Source of the DNA: Lachnospiraceae bacterium
GTDB taxonomy: Bacteria > Bacillota > Clostridia > Lachnospirales > Lachnospiraceae
Direction of reading: 5' to 3'
NCBI GenBank assembly: GCA_910576125.1
Contig: CAJTHM010000001.1
Coordinates: 310,001-374,000 of the forward strand
Length of the DNA stretch: 64,000 nucleotides
The notes under the pieces are model-generated. The model saw only the letters and a list, made by a program, of their open reading frames with translations, ran no database searches and was not told where the DNA came from. Position 1 is the first letter of the stretch. Every line of letters begins with the position of its first letter. A program made the position numbers and the translations under genes. Positions 37,842 through 47,128 of this stretch are shown in pieces.

Positions 37842-38885
37842 TTATCCGATGGAATTCATCATGCCGATCAAAGGCAGCATGACGCTCAAAAGAGACAATC
37901 CCACCGCAGCCATCAGAACGCCTGAGAGCACCGGATCCACAATGCCCACCAGCCGGTCCACCAGCTCCGTACAGTGATCCGCCAGCAGCCCCGTGAGCTT
38001 GCGCAGCACTGACTCCAGGCTGCCGCTGCGCTCCCCCGCCAGGAGCATCCTCCCATAGACAGGTTCAAAGAGGCCTTCATCGTAGGCAGCCTGGGCGATG
38101 CCGTGCCCCTCGCCCATGCGTCCCACACAGCGGTCTATTCTTTCTTCCACCGGCCTGCAGGAGGCCATCTTCCTGCTCTCCGCCACAGCCATGTCCTGAA
38201 TCGCGCCGCTGGCAAGGAAAGTGGACAGCGCCGCCGTAAAGCGGAACATCCCCAGGCTCTCCAGTATTGCTGCACAGAACGGAATCTTATGTAGTATATT
38301 TTCTACGATATTTCGTTTTTTACTATTCCATAAAACATACCCTATGGCCAGCGCCGCAGCCAGCGCCACCATCACGATCAGCGCCGCCCGGCAGAGCAGA
38401 TAAGCTCCGTTCACATAGGCGTAAGAAGAAGACGTCAGACTTCCTGTCAGACTGTCGTACACATCCGTAAAGGCCGGCAGCACCGTTGTCAGCATGACAA
38501 TCAGCACGATGATGATGATGCCCAGCATGGCCACCGGATAAATGACGGCATTCCTCAGCTTTGCCGTCATGGTCTTCAGATCCCCATAATAGCGCGCCAG
38601 CTGGAACAGTACATCCTCCAGTCTGCCCGCTTTCTCTCCCGCCAGGACCATCCGTATGGCATATTCCGGAAAAAGCCCGGTAGCCTCCATGGCGGCGGAA
38701 AGTCCTTTTCCGGCCTCCGTCTCCGCCTGCATGATTGCAAGTCCTTCTTCCAAAGGGCCTCCCTGTCCGCTGCCGGATCTCAACAACGCCACAGCCTCGT
38801 CCATCTGGATTCCGGACTGCACCATCATCGCCATGCTCTCGCAGAACGCGCTGACCCCCAGACTGTCCAGTTTCCCACGTCTCAT
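37842..38885 (-). CDS. Type II secretion/type IV pilus inner-membrane platform protein (GspF/PilC)
   Basis: 347 aa with two T2SSF repeats: FCESMAMMVQSGIQMDEAVALL (first) and FTAALSTFLASGAIQDMAVAES (second), each followed by GHGIAQA- or GKGLSAA-like and ML(A/L)AGE(R/K)(S/A)G motifs, and three hydrophobic helices (IIIIVLIVMLTTVLPAF; IVMVALAAALAIGYVLW; C-terminal). This is the membrane platform on which pilus ATPases act. AAGGAGG precedes the ATG. First gene of the gspF-pilT operon. Confidence 0.93.
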   Translation of the reverse strand: MRRGKLDSLGVSAFCESMAMMVQSGIQMDEAVALLRSGSGQGGPLEEGLAIMQAETEAGKGLSAAMEATGLFPEYAIRMVLAGEKAGRLEDVLFQLARYYGDLKTMTAKLRNAVIYPVAMLGIIIIVLIVMLTTVLPAFTDVYDSLTGSLTSSSYAYVNGAYLLCRAALIVMVALAAALAIGYVLWNSKKRNIVENILHKIPFCAAILESLGMFRFTAALSTFLASGAIQDMAVAESRKMASCRPVEERIDRCVGRMGEGHGIAQAAYDEGLFEPVYGRMLLAGERSGSLESVLRKLTGLLADHCTELVDRLVGIVDPVLSGVLMAAVGLSLLSVMLPLIGMMNSIG

Positions 38886-38938
38886 AGCGCCCCTCCTTAT
38901 ATGTTGATCACTTTCTGTCGATTACAATCTGTCAGTTT

Positions 38939-39973
38939 CTAATAATATTTTTCATCCAGGTAATTACTGCCGTCTCCGATAAACGATGTATCCGCCCCAT
39001 TGGCCGAAAAGGTCAGATCCAGCCGGTTCCAGCTGCCCGCTTTCACCTCGTACTTGACCGTCACCCATCCGGTCTCCTCGGTATAGAACATATTCCACGC
39101 ATGATAGATGTCGTCCGGGGACACATCGCCGAAGACCATCTTGGTGGGAATGCCCTGGCTGCGCAGCATCCCGGCCACAAGGGAGGCATAGTCGAAACAG
39201 ATACCCTTTCCCGTTCTCAGCGTCTCGTCCAGCACCGGCATATAGCCTGTGGTCTTCTGCACCATCTCCGCTTTTTCTCTGTCGTACACGATGTTGTCGC
39301 AGATATATTCAAACACAGCGCCCACCACTCCCAGCGCGTCCTCCTCCCCCGCCGCCAGTTCAGCAGCCAGCTTCACGCATTCCGAATCCCTGTCATAGTC
39401 CACGTATGCGCTGGGCCGCAGGAAAGGCTGGAACTCATCGTCCAGCTTTACTTCGCAGTCCACTGAAAAAAGAGGCCTGTATTTTGTATCTTCCACATTC
39501 TCCATGGCTTTCAGGGTATAGATGCCGTCTCCTTCCTGAAGCGGGAAAATCACCGGCGTCCCGTCCGACGGGACATCATACCGGTAATCCATCTCCCCCA
39601 CCAGCACCTGGAGTTTCAACCGGGTGTCGGAATGGCCCGAAACCCCTATGTAGCCCTCGTTTACATGCTCCAGGTCGATCTGCACCTTCTCATTGCCCTG
39701 GGTATCATGCTCGGCATGAAAAGCGGAATCCGCGAATTCCGGCGCCTGGTACGGAGTGAAATCCGCATTCTTCTCATCCTTTTCCGACTTGTTGGACGGA
39801 TTGGGCGCAGCATCATATTCCGGATTCTCCACCACCATGGAGACCTGGGAAGTGCCCTCCTGCAGCGCACCCTCTGTGGATATTTGTCCCGGTGCGGCAG
39901 GGCTGCCGCATCCGCTTATAAACAGTGGCAATAGCATTATCGGCATAAGACATCGTCCCGCGCTGCGCCGCAT
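38939..39973 (-). CDS. Transglutaminase-like lipoprotein
   Basis: 344 aa from ATG 39973 (an in-frame GTG at 39982 lies too close to GAGAGG). Lipoprotein signal with lipobox ISGC. A middle beta domain (VNEGYIGVSGHSDTRLKLQV) precedes the transglutaminase-like core: TGKGICFDYASLVAGMLRSQ with the catalytic Cys, HAWNMFYTEETGWVTVKYEV with His, and a late Asp (RLDLTFSANG). Lipid-anchored, outside the membrane; probably a cysteine protease or peptide-processing enzyme of the envelope. It precedes the pilus-like operon on the same strand. Confidence 0.9.
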   Translation of the reverse strand: MRRSAGRCLMPIMLLPLFISGCGSPAAPGQISTEGALQEGTSQVSMVVENPEYDAAPNPSNKSEKDEKNADFTPYQAPEFADSAFHAEHDTQGNEKVQIDLEHVNEGYIGVSGHSDTRLKLQVLVGEMDYRYDVPSDGTPVIFPLQEGDGIYTLKAMENVEDTKYRPLFSVDCEVKLDDEFQPFLRPSAYVDYDRDSECVKLAAELAAGEEDALGVVGAVFEYICDNIVYDREKAEMVQKTTGYMPVLDETLRTGKGICFDYASLVAGMLRSQGIPTKMVFGDVSPDDIYHAWNMFYTEETGWVTVKYEVKAGSWNRLDLTFSANGADTSFIGDGSNYLDEKYY

Positions 39974-40095
39974 AGATTTCACCGCCTCTCCATACTTTGG
40001 CTATGGCCAAAAAGGCCTTATCACCAGATGACAAGACCCTTTCCTATCCTCATTATAAATATAACTTTCCAAGAAATCCGCCGGGCAGATGGTAC

Positions 40096-41391
40096 TCAGC
40101 CGACTTTAAGCTTGAATTTCTGAACATCCTTATCTGTCTCCACCATTTCAATCTGCGCCCCCAGATTCTGAAGCTTGATATGGAAATCCTCATAGCCCCT
40201 CTCGATATACTTGATATCGTCAACGGTACTGTATCCCTCCGCGGCCAGCGCGGCAATCACCAGCGCGGCTCCCGCCCGCAGATCCGGCACCGTAATGCTG
40301 GCTCCTGTATATTTATCCACCCCGTCGATGATGGCCGTGTCTCCGCCTTCCACTTTCACATCGGCTCCCATACGTATCAATTCGTCCACATATTTGAACC
40401 GGTTTTCAAATACGCTCTCCGTCACGATGCTGGTGCCTTTGGCCAGGGCCAGTGCCACCGTCATCTGAGGCTGCATATCCGTGGGAAAGCCCGGATAAGG
40501 CAGGGTCCTTACCTGGGTATGGGCCAGAGGCTTGGAGGCCACCACACGGATACAGTCATCCGCTTCCTCCACCTCGCAGCCTATCTCCAGAAGTTTGGCC
40601 GTAATAGACTCCAGATGCTTGGGGATTACATTCTTCACAGTCACGTCCCCCTTGGTGACCGCGGCGGCGAACATGAAAGTGCCCGCCTCAATCTGATCCG
40701 GTATGATGGTATAATCCGTGCCGTGGAGCCTTTCCACGCCCCGAATCTTGATGACATCGGTCCCCGCTCCCCTGATGTTGGCTCCGCAGCTGTTCAGGAA
40801 GCTGGCCACATCCACTACATGGGGCTCCTTGGCGCAGTTCTCGATGATAGTCATCCCCTCCGCCATGGTAGCGGCCATCATCACATTGATCGTGGCCCCC
40901 ACGCTGACTTTATCCATATAGATATGGCTGCCCCGCAGCCGCTCAGCCCTGGCCTTGATCAGGCCATGCTCAATCATCACCTCCGCGCCCAGCGCACGAA
41001 ATCCCTTGATATGCTGGTCTACAGCCCGGCTTCCGATATCGCAGCCCCCGGGCAGGACTACCTCCGCCTGCTTATATTTTCCCAGAAACGCTCCCAGGAG
41101 GTAATAGGAGCCTCTGATTTTCTTGCATCCCTCATGTTCTACGGTCAGATTGTTGATGTTGCCCGCATTGATCAGAACCTTGTGGCGGCTGACACGTTTC
41201 ACCGTGGCTCCCGTGCTGGCTATCGCTTCCAGCATCACATCCATATCGCGCACATCCGGAATATTGTCTATATATACAGTCTCGTCCGTCATGGTGGCGG
41301 CGGCGAAAACCGGGAGCGCCGCGTTCTTTGCGCCGGCTATCTCCACGTCGCCCACCAGCGGATTCCCGCCTTTTATTACATATTCTTCCAT
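40096..41391 (-). CDS. murA: UDP-N-acetylglucosamine 1-carboxyvinyltransferase
   Basis: 431 aa. First committed step of peptidoglycan synthesis (enolpyruvyl transfer to UDP-GlcNAc). GGNPLVGDVEIAGAKNAALP is the N-terminal signature. The catalytic loop VVLPGGCDIGSR holds Cys117, so the fosfomycin-binding Cys is present rather than the Asp of resistant species. PGFPTDMQPQMTVALALA and GYEDFHIKLQNLGA complete the fold. It has its own promoter and lies with other envelope genes. Confidence 0.96.
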   Translation of the reverse strand: MEEYVIKGGNPLVGDVEIAGAKNAALPVFAAATMTDETVYIDNIPDVRDMDVMLEAIASTGATVKRVSRHKVLINAGNINNLTVEHEGCKKIRGSYYLLGAFLGKYKQAEVVLPGGCDIGSRAVDQHIKGFRALGAEVMIEHGLIKARAERLRGSHIYMDKVSVGATINVMMAATMAEGMTIIENCAKEPHVVDVASFLNSCGANIRGAGTDVIKIRGVERLHGTDYTIIPDQIEAGTFMFAAAVTKGDVTVKNVIPKHLESITAKLLEIGCEVEEADDCIRVVASKPLAHTQVRTLPYPGFPTDMQPQMTVALALAKGTSIVTESVFENRFKYVDELIRMGADVKVEGGDTAIIDGVDKYTGASITVPDLRAGAALVIAALAAEGYSTVDDIKYIERGYEDFHIKLQNLGAQIEMVETDKDVQKFKLKVG

Positions 41392-41471
41392 ATGATTTTC
41401 CTCTGCTTAGGGTCAAGTATATTTATCCGGCCATCTGCCAGGTTTCGGCCATGGCTTTTCACATAGGGACT

Positions 41472-41500
41472 ATCTTACCACATTTTCCCCGGTTTGTAAA
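41472..41500 (-). promoter_or_regulatory. Sigma-A promoter of murA
   Basis: Minus strand TTTACA (41495-41500), 17-nt spacer, TAAGAT (41472-41477), about 75 nt before the murA ATG, directly after the M23 peptidase gene. Confidence 0.65.
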
Positions 41501-41518
41501 CCGAACATATATTCCATG

Positions 41519-43096
41519 TCATCTGTTCAGGTAGTCCAGAGGGTTCACCTGGGTACCGTTTATCAATATCTCGAAGTGCAGATGAGGGCCCGTGCTGATG
41601 CCGGTGCTGCCGCTTAAGGCAATCCTGTCTCCCTGTTTCACGCTCTGTCCCTCGCTTACCAGCACCTTGCTCAGATGCCCGTACCTGGTCTGCCTGCCGT
41701 CCTCGTGGTTGATATAGACTACATATCCGTAGCCGCTTCCCCAGCCGGCCTTGACAACGGTGCCGCCGCAGGAGGCATAGACAGGCGTTCCGGTGGGCGT
41801 GGCCCAGTCGATTCCCTTGTGGTAGGAGCTGGCTCCTTTAGTGGGCGCGGACCTTCTCCCGAATCCTGAGGTCTGGACGCCGCCGGAAATGGGCCTCACA
41901 TAGGTAGGAGGTATCTTGGTCCCCCTCTCCACAATCTTCGGCACAGCCTCCATGACAATCTCTTCTTTCAGGATTTCCCGGCTGATTTCCTTGTCGTTGA
42001 GGTACGATACATCGGCTACTACTTTACGGAATCCCGCCGACGGCTGCTGGTGTACTACCGTCTGATTCGTGTACCAGTTGTCATTCTCGATATAGACGAT
42101 ATCCGCGTCATATATCTCCTCGTAATATTCCTCCTCCACCCTGGCCACGGACAGTTCCGGCTCCGGCACTGTAATCAGCAGCTCGTCGCCTATCTGCAGG
42201 GTGGATGTCACATCCTCCAGCTGGTCGTTCATCTCCACGATAGTGTCCATGGGAATGTTTACTTTGATGGCAATCTCCGACAGGGTATCCCCGGCCACCA
42301 CTTCATATACGCTGGGGGTCTCCTGCTCCATGATTACCAGGCCGATAGCCTGCTCCAGATCCGTCAGCTGGCTCTCCGGAAGATACGACTCCACGATTTC
42401 CACGCTGTCCGCGAAATTCATGGTCCGGATTCCCAGTTCGAAATCCTCGAAGTCCTCCCGCTGTTCCTGAATCTGTTCCCCCTGGATGCCCGCGATCAGA
42501 TTCTGGACGCCCGCCTCCGTATTGGATTGCCATCCCTCGTCCTCTAAAGCCGAGGTCGCCACCACATCCGCGGTCAGCACGCCGAACTCCCTGTCCCCGT
42601 CATTCCTGATCTCCACCGCGAACTTCCCGTCGTTGCCGTACTTGTCGATGGCGGCCAGAAGCAGCGTCTGCACATCCTCCATGCTGGACAGATTGATGAT
42701 GTACTCGTCTATCTTCAGGGTGTAAGAACGGTGCAGGGTCTCCCGGATGCTGGCCCGCAGGGTCTCCTCCATCCGATTGAGCACATCCTCTTCCGTATCC
42801 ACCTTGCCCCAGAGGACCTGCTCTCCCACTACCACCATGTCCGCCGTCATGAATACCAGTTCATCGCTGTCCGCGACCACATTCTTTCTGGCCTGGAGCA
42901 GGAGTTCGTCAATCCGCTCCTTATCTCCCAGGGTGCCCACATCCCGGCCGTTTACCTGAATATGGAAGAAATTCTCCCCTGTCTCCTCGTAGGGCGTATA
43001 CCCTTTCAGAAAGAACAGGCACAGGAACAAGGTGCCCGCCGTAGCTTTAATATATGTAAATTTGTACTTTTTATGATTGCTTTTCTTCTTTTCCAT
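41519..43096 (-). CDS. Membrane-anchored M23 peptidase with LysM and G5 domains
   Basis: 525 aa, outside the membrane. Basic N-terminus and signal anchor at 14-32 (TYIKATAGTLFLCLFFLKGY). A long variable region (~40-255) is followed by LysM at 263-310 (VYEVVAGDTLSEIAIKVNI), a G5-like domain at ~315-395 ending EAVPKIVERGTKIPP, and the M23 LytM-type domain at 405-525: SYHKGIDWATPTGTPVYA (H426, D430) and GPHLHFEILING (HxH zinc site). A DD-endopeptidase cutting peptidoglycan crosslinks, or an activator of such enzymes. All zinc ligands are present, so it should be active. Confidence 0.94.
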   Translation of the reverse strand: MEKKKSNHKKYKFTYIKATAGTLFLCLFFLKGYTPYEETGENFFHIQVNGRDVGTLGDKERIDELLLQARKNVVADSDELVFMTADMVVVGEQVLWGKVDTEEDVLNRMEETLRASIRETLHRSYTLKIDEYIINLSSMEDVQTLLLAAIDKYGNDGKFAVEIRNDGDREFGVLTADVVATSALEDEGWQSNTEAGVQNLIAGIQGEQIQEQREDFEDFELGIRTMNFADSVEIVESYLPESQLTDLEQAIGLVIMEQETPSVYEVVAGDTLSEIAIKVNIPMDTIVEMNDQLEDVTSTLQIGDELLITVPEPELSVARVEEEYYEEIYDADIVYIENDNWYTNQTVVHQQPSAGFRKVVADVSYLNDKEISREILKEEIVMEAVPKIVERGTKIPPTYVRPISGGVQTSGFGRRSAPTKGASSYHKGIDWATPTGTPVYASCGGTVVKAGWGSGYGYVVYINHEDGRQTRYGHLSKVLVSEGQSVKQGDRIALSGSTGISTGPHLHFEILINGTQVNPLDYLNR

Positions 43097-43163
43097 AGTT
43101 TTCCTGAATCTTTCACTTTTGGTTTTTATTTCTATCTAGCATGTACAGTTTATGAAAAAATAT

Positions 43164-44747
43164 TCATTTCTTCTGCTGTTCCATTATTTGAGGATGCTGC
43201 ACGAAGAAAACGAGGAACATAATCAGCTGTCCGGGATTCCACACGATTTCCATCACGCCGAATACCATAAATACCACACAGACAAAAAAGGGGATGACGG
43301 CATAGGGATTGTCTTTCCTGCGCATCATGTTTCTTCCCTGAGCATACAGCAGGACAATCGACAGAGCTACCGACAGGATTCCCGCGGGAATTCCGTGGGT
43401 GTATGCCATCTGCAGCCAAAGGTTCTGGGCATGCCTTGAAAAATAATCCTCGTCCCCGATGATGAAATAGCCCTCCGACAGCCCATGCCCGAACCAGTTC
43501 AGATTATCCCAGTACGCCTTATAGATTGTCAGGCGTATCCGCAGGGCAGTGTCTTCCGTCCAGGAAGCCTCCACAAGTTCCACCCGCTCCATCTTATCCA
43601 TATCTTCAGCCGCATGGACCCGCAGCACAAACGGGCCGCCGCGCTGCACAATGTCCAATGTGCGGAGAATCCGGCCGAACAGGGCATCCATAAAATCTTC
43701 CAGCTTCACGTACTTTTCCGAGGTGGGCGGGTCAAAGGAATGCACCTTGTCCACCGCGTATTCCCCCTCGTACCAGACCGGATGGTGCAGGATTGTGGGA
43801 AGCCAGCGTATCGTGCCGTACACAGGCAGAAACGTCACTGCCGCTGCCAGCACAAGGGCGCATCCCCTGCACAAAATGCTGCGCCATCTCATCCTCCAGA
43901 TTCCCCGCATCACAAAGAAGCCGTACAGCACCGTCACCACAAAAGACGCGATCCACGCCGTCCTGCACATCGTGAACAGCTGAAAAGAAAGCATCCCTCC
44001 CGCGCCCAGCAGGAAAAATGATTTCCATCCCCATCCCTCCTTTTTCATCTCCAGAAGATGGAGGCGGAAAAGGCACATCAGATAGACAATCAAGTAATAG
44101 AGCGCCATCATATTGGAATTGCTGAAAGCGCCTTTGTATCGCAGTTCATCATAGGGCCTGAAGCCATAGGCGTAGATCTGCACCGCGAAGAAAGCCAGAA
44201 TCGTCCCGTCTATCATGCCATCCCAGAGAGCCTCTCTGTCTTCCCCTGAAAACTCCGTGAGATAAAAGCAGCCGAACATCAGAAAGAACCACAGCGGCCA
44301 CCATCTTTCACTGACAGAGGCAATCATCGACACAGAGAGGGCAATCCACAGCCAGCCTGTAAGCCCCGGCCGGAGGGATATCTTTTTTTCCGCGATTACT
44401 TTACGAAAAAAATACCTCAGGGCAATCCCCATCCAGCAGACGTTCAGCACAGCTGTCTGGGCCTGTCCCCACAGGATTTCCCCCCGATGGGACAGCCAGT
44501 AAAAGTGCACCGTAATCATGGCCGCCGCGCACAGCAGCACATAGATGACATTGAAACGGTCTGTCAGTTCTTTCAGGGGCACTGCGCTGAATATCAGCGC
44601 CATCATCACCAGCCCCGTGCAGTTAGCCGCGGCTTTCCAGACATTTCCGGCCTGAGTGGCCCGCAGGAACTCTATCAGGCCAAGCGCCATAAAGCATACC
44701 AGATACAATCTTCTTTTCGTAAACAGCTCTCCCGCAATCTGTCTCAT
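43164..44747 (-). CDS. O-antigen ligase/polymerase-like membrane protein (Wzy/WaaL type)
   Basis: 527 aa from ATG 44747 (AGGGGG 4 nt upstream); earlier in-frame codons lie in a region of inverted repeats. About 10-12 hydrophobic segments. A large extracytoplasmic loop (about residues 340-450) follows LRYKGAFSNSNMMALYYLIVY, and the late block LNWFGHGLSEGYFIIGDEDYFSRHAQNLWLQ is followed by YTHGIPAGILSVAL: the FxGxGxG...HN...L.....GIPA pattern of the Wzy_C/O-antigen ligase superfamily. It may polymerise or ligate an envelope polysaccharide; no other polysaccharide gene is adjacent. Confidence 0.88.
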   Translation of the reverse strand: MRQIAGELFTKRRLYLVCFMALGLIEFLRATQAGNVWKAAANCTGLVMMALIFSAVPLKELTDRFNVIYVLLCAAAMITVHFYWLSHRGEILWGQAQTAVLNVCWMGIALRYFFRKVIAEKKISLRPGLTGWLWIALSVSMIASVSERWWPLWFFLMFGCFYLTEFSGEDREALWDGMIDGTILAFFAVQIYAYGFRPYDELRYKGAFSNSNMMALYYLIVYLMCLFRLHLLEMKKEGWGWKSFFLLGAGGMLSFQLFTMCRTAWIASFVVTVLYGFFVMRGIWRMRWRSILCRGCALVLAAAVTFLPVYGTIRWLPTILHHPVWYEGEYAVDKVHSFDPPTSEKYVKLEDFMDALFGRILRTLDIVQRGGPFVLRVHAAEDMDKMERVELVEASWTEDTALRIRLTIYKAYWDNLNWFGHGLSEGYFIIGDEDYFSRHAQNLWLQMAYTHGIPAGILSVALSIVLLYAQGRNMMRRKDNPYAVIPFFVCVVFMVFGVMEIVWNPGQLIMFLVFFVQHPQIMEQQKK

Positions 44748-44790
44748 CTGTCCCCCTGTTCCGCTTCCACGCGGCCGTCTCTGTGATTTA

Positions 44791-44888
44791 TACTGCATAA
44801 CGATTTCACTTGCCATGAAACCAGACTGCATAACGCTGACTGGTTTCATGGCATGATTGCATCAGGCAGTATTCAGCGTTATGCAGTA
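44791..44888. repeat. Nested inverted repeats with alternative pairings
   Basis: CTGCATAACG occurs twice (within 44791-44802 as TACTGCATAACG and 44826-44839 as CTGCATAACGCTGA) and once inverted (44873-44888, TCAGCGTTATGCAGTA). A separate strong hairpin, GCCATGAAACCAG (44812-44824) with CTGGTTTCATGGC (44840-44852), sits between. The distal arm can pair with either proximal copy. It spans the end of the flavin reductase gene and the leader of the ligase-like gene. Confidence 0.75.
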
Positions 44889-45451
44889 TATTTCCGTTTT
44901 ACGCTGTATCCGAATGTACCGACTGCTTCTCCGCACACATAATAGACCCCATGCGAATAGACAATGGGGTCTGCCTGTTCCAGATGAAACTTATGCTTTT
45001 CGTCCATATATTCCTCGTCGGCGTGGACTGCCGCCACATCAGCCAGAAACATATGATGCGATCCCAGCGGCGTGACCGTGCGCACTCTGCACTCAATATT
45101 GACAGGGCTCTCCCCGATCAGCGGCGCTTTTACCTCCTTTGCCGGAAAAGCCGTCAGCCCCAGGGCTTTGAACTTGTCCACATCCCTGCCGCTCTTCACG
45201 CCGCAGTAGTCTGTGGCGAAAGCCAGCTCCCTGGTGGTCAGATTGATGACGAATTCCCCTGTCTCCTGCAAAATCCGGAAAGAATGCCGCTCCGGCCGGA
45301 CAGATATGCTGACCATGGGCGGGTTCGTGCAGACCGTGCCCGCCCAGCCGATGGTGATGATATTGTATTTTCCGTCCCGGTCCGCCATGCTCACCATGAC
45401 CGCAGGCAGCGGATAGAGCATGTTCCCCGGTTTCCAGATTTCCTTTGCCAT
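44879..45451 (-). CDS. Flavin reductase-like FMN-binding protein
   Basis: 190 aa. Split-barrel fold with MLYPLPAVMVSMADRDGKYNIITIGWAGTVCTNPPMVSISV, here split over ~10-50, and EFVINLTTRELAFATDYCGVKSG, the pattern of the flavin reductase/High-molecular-weight rubredoxin-like family. It probably binds FMN and reduces flavin or serves as a small electron carrier. It begins 18 nt after the coiled-coil protein gene. The ribosome site is weak. The last codons lie within an inverted repeat. Confidence 0.9.
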   Translation of the reverse strand: MAKEIWKPGNMLYPLPAVMVSMADRDGKYNIITIGWAGTVCTNPPMVSISVRPERHSFRILQETGEFVINLTTRELAFATDYCGVKSGRDVDKFKALGLTAFPAKEVKAPLIGESPVNIECRVRTVTPLGSHHMFLADVAAVHADEEYMDEKHKFHLEQADPIVYSHGVYYVCGEAVGTFGYSVKRKYTA

Positions 45452-45469
45452 ATTTTCACACCCGTGAGA

Positions 45470-46180
45470 TTAAAACGGAAGTACATGAAGCCCGCTGAGC
45501 ACCTGATACAGCACGCCTGCCAAAGACAGTACGGCCGCTGCCACGGAAACGCCCAGCACCGCTCCCAGCTTTCCTTTGACGGCTTCCACATCCGCCTTTG
45601 CCCCATCCATCGCCTCGTTCTGCTTGCCGCTCTCCTCCACCATCACGGCCTGCACATTGCGGTACACCTTCACACACTCCTTGTGCACATTCTCTTCCAC
45701 CTGGTCAAGCCGCTCCGACAGGCCTCCGGTCGCCTGGGCCTCCAGCTGTCCGCACAGCTGGTCTATCTTCGCCCCCACAGTGGCAGAGAGGACTTCCGTC
45801 TGGCTCGCCAGGGCTTCCAGCTGGTTCAGCACAGACGCGGACATGGCCTCCATCCTCACCGCCGCGGACTTTTCCATCCCGTCGATCCGCTCCTGCTGCT
45901 GCTCTATGGTTCCCTGCAGGTTCTCCACATCCTGCTGCAGCATCTTCATCCTGCCGTAGCTTTCCCCCACCAGATGGGCCAGCTCGCTTTCCTCTATCTG
46001 GATGCCAGCCAGTTTTCCGGCGCCGTCGTCGATCAGTTTCTGCAGCTTTGCCAGACATTCATTGTACTCTGCTATCTGGTTCTTCAATTTGTTCAGTTCT
46101 TCCACATCTGCCGCGGTATTCGCCTTGATGATTTCCTGTGCTGTCAGTTTCTGCGCCAGCTTGTCCATAAACATATCCAT
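45470..46180 (-). CDS. Coiled-coil protein with C-terminal membrane anchor
   Basis: 236 aa, not recognised as a family. Residues ~10-205 are almost wholly helical with heptads (VEELNKLKNQIAEYNECLAKL; MLQQDVENLQGTIEQQQERI; ASQTEVLSATVGAKIDQLCG), ending in a single hydrophobic segment (LGAVLGVSVAAAVLSLAGVLYQVL) and a five-residue tail. It is therefore probably a tail-anchored cytoplasmic coiled coil. GGAGGAAAACAG precedes the ATG. It lies between the alarmone synthetase and the flavin reductase on the same strand. Function unknown. Confidence 0.78.
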   Translation of the reverse strand: MDMFMDKLAQKLTAQEIIKANTAADVEELNKLKNQIAEYNECLAKLQKLIDDGAGKLAGIQIEESELAHLVGESYGRMKMLQQDVENLQGTIEQQQERIDGMEKSAAVRMEAMSASVLNQLEALASQTEVLSATVGAKIDQLCGQLEAQATGGLSERLDQVEENVHKECVKVYRNVQAVMVEESGKQNEAMDGAKADVEAVKGKLGAVLGVSVAAAVLSLAGVLYQVLSGLHVLPF

Positions 46181-46288
46181 CTGTTTTCCTCCTGACCTGC
46201 CCGCAGCCCCTGCAGACAGTTGTGCCTTCTCGCTCTCATCCCGATTATTCTACCATTTTCTCCCCCAAAATACAACACAGAAAAAGTT

Positions 46289-46933
46289 CTATCTCCCGCG
46301 TTCCCGGGTAATCGCCAGGATTTCCTCGTTCAGCTTCAGCATCCGGACATCCAGATCCGATACCATCCTGGCGCATTCCACCAGTTCACTTTTGATATAC
46401 TCCGGCACATCCCCCTCGAACTTATAATGAATCTTGTGCTCTAAACTGGCCCAGAAATCCATGGCCACTGTCCTGATCTGAATCTCCACTTTTGTATCCA
46501 CCGTCCGGTCCGACAGATATACCGGCACCGTCACGATCATATGGTAGCTTTTGTATCCGCTGGCCTTTGGAAAGGTGATGTAATCCTTCACCGCCATCAC
46601 CCTGATGTCCCGCTGCTCGCTGATCATGTCCACGATACGGTAGATATCGGAGGTAAAGGAACATATGATGCGGATGCCCGCAATGTCGTTCACATATTTC
46701 ACCATATTGTCGATGGTGGATTCATGCCCGTCCCGCTTCAGCTTCTTCACAATGCTTTCCGGTGTCTTGATGCGGGCTTTGATATGTTCGATAGGATTAT
46801 AGCGATGGACATGCTGGAACTCGTCATTGAGTATCTCCATCTTGGTCTCCATCATTTTCAGCGCGGCATTGTATATCAGCGTCACTTCTTTCCAGCTGTC
46901 GATTCCATCGTCATTGTCTTCCCTCAGTTCCAT
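46289..46933 (-). CDS. Small alarmone synthetase (RelA/SpoT domain, RelQ/YjbM type)
   Basis: 214 aa from ATG 46933 (AAAGGAG 5 nt upstream); longer in-frame readings extend past the promoter. One synthetase domain without hydrolase or regulatory domains: RIKTPESIVKKLKRDGH (substrate loop), NDIAGIRIICSFTSDIYRI, KDYITFPKASGYKSYHMIV and KVEIQIRTVAMDFWASLEHKI, all (p)ppGpp-synthetase motifs. Makes (p)ppGpp from ATP and GDP/GTP under stress. The C-terminal helix (LNEEILAITRERG) could mediate tetramerisation as in RelQ. Confidence 0.92.
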   Translation of the reverse strand: MELREDNDDGIDSWKEVTLIYNAALKMMETKMEILNDEFQHVHRYNPIEHIKARIKTPESIVKKLKRDGHESTIDNMVKYVNDIAGIRIICSFTSDIYRIVDMISEQRDIRVMAVKDYITFPKASGYKSYHMIVTVPVYLSDRTVDTKVEIQIRTVAMDFWASLEHKIHYKFEGDVPEYIKSELVECARMVSDLDVRMLKLNEEILAITRERGR

Positions 46934-47128
46934 ATTTGCTCCTTTAATCAGTCTCTTGTTCTCCGTGGCACATTCCATATGCCGGGGCTGATGTCCGTAT
47001 CCGTGCTTGTCATCTGGCTGCTTTCTATCTTGCGTAAGGGCAGGGAACCGCAAGCCTGTGCTGCCCACAGAGCACAAATCGCCCAAAGCACGATGGCCGC
47101 CCGGCCGTTTCCTGTCCCGAGTAAGGAC

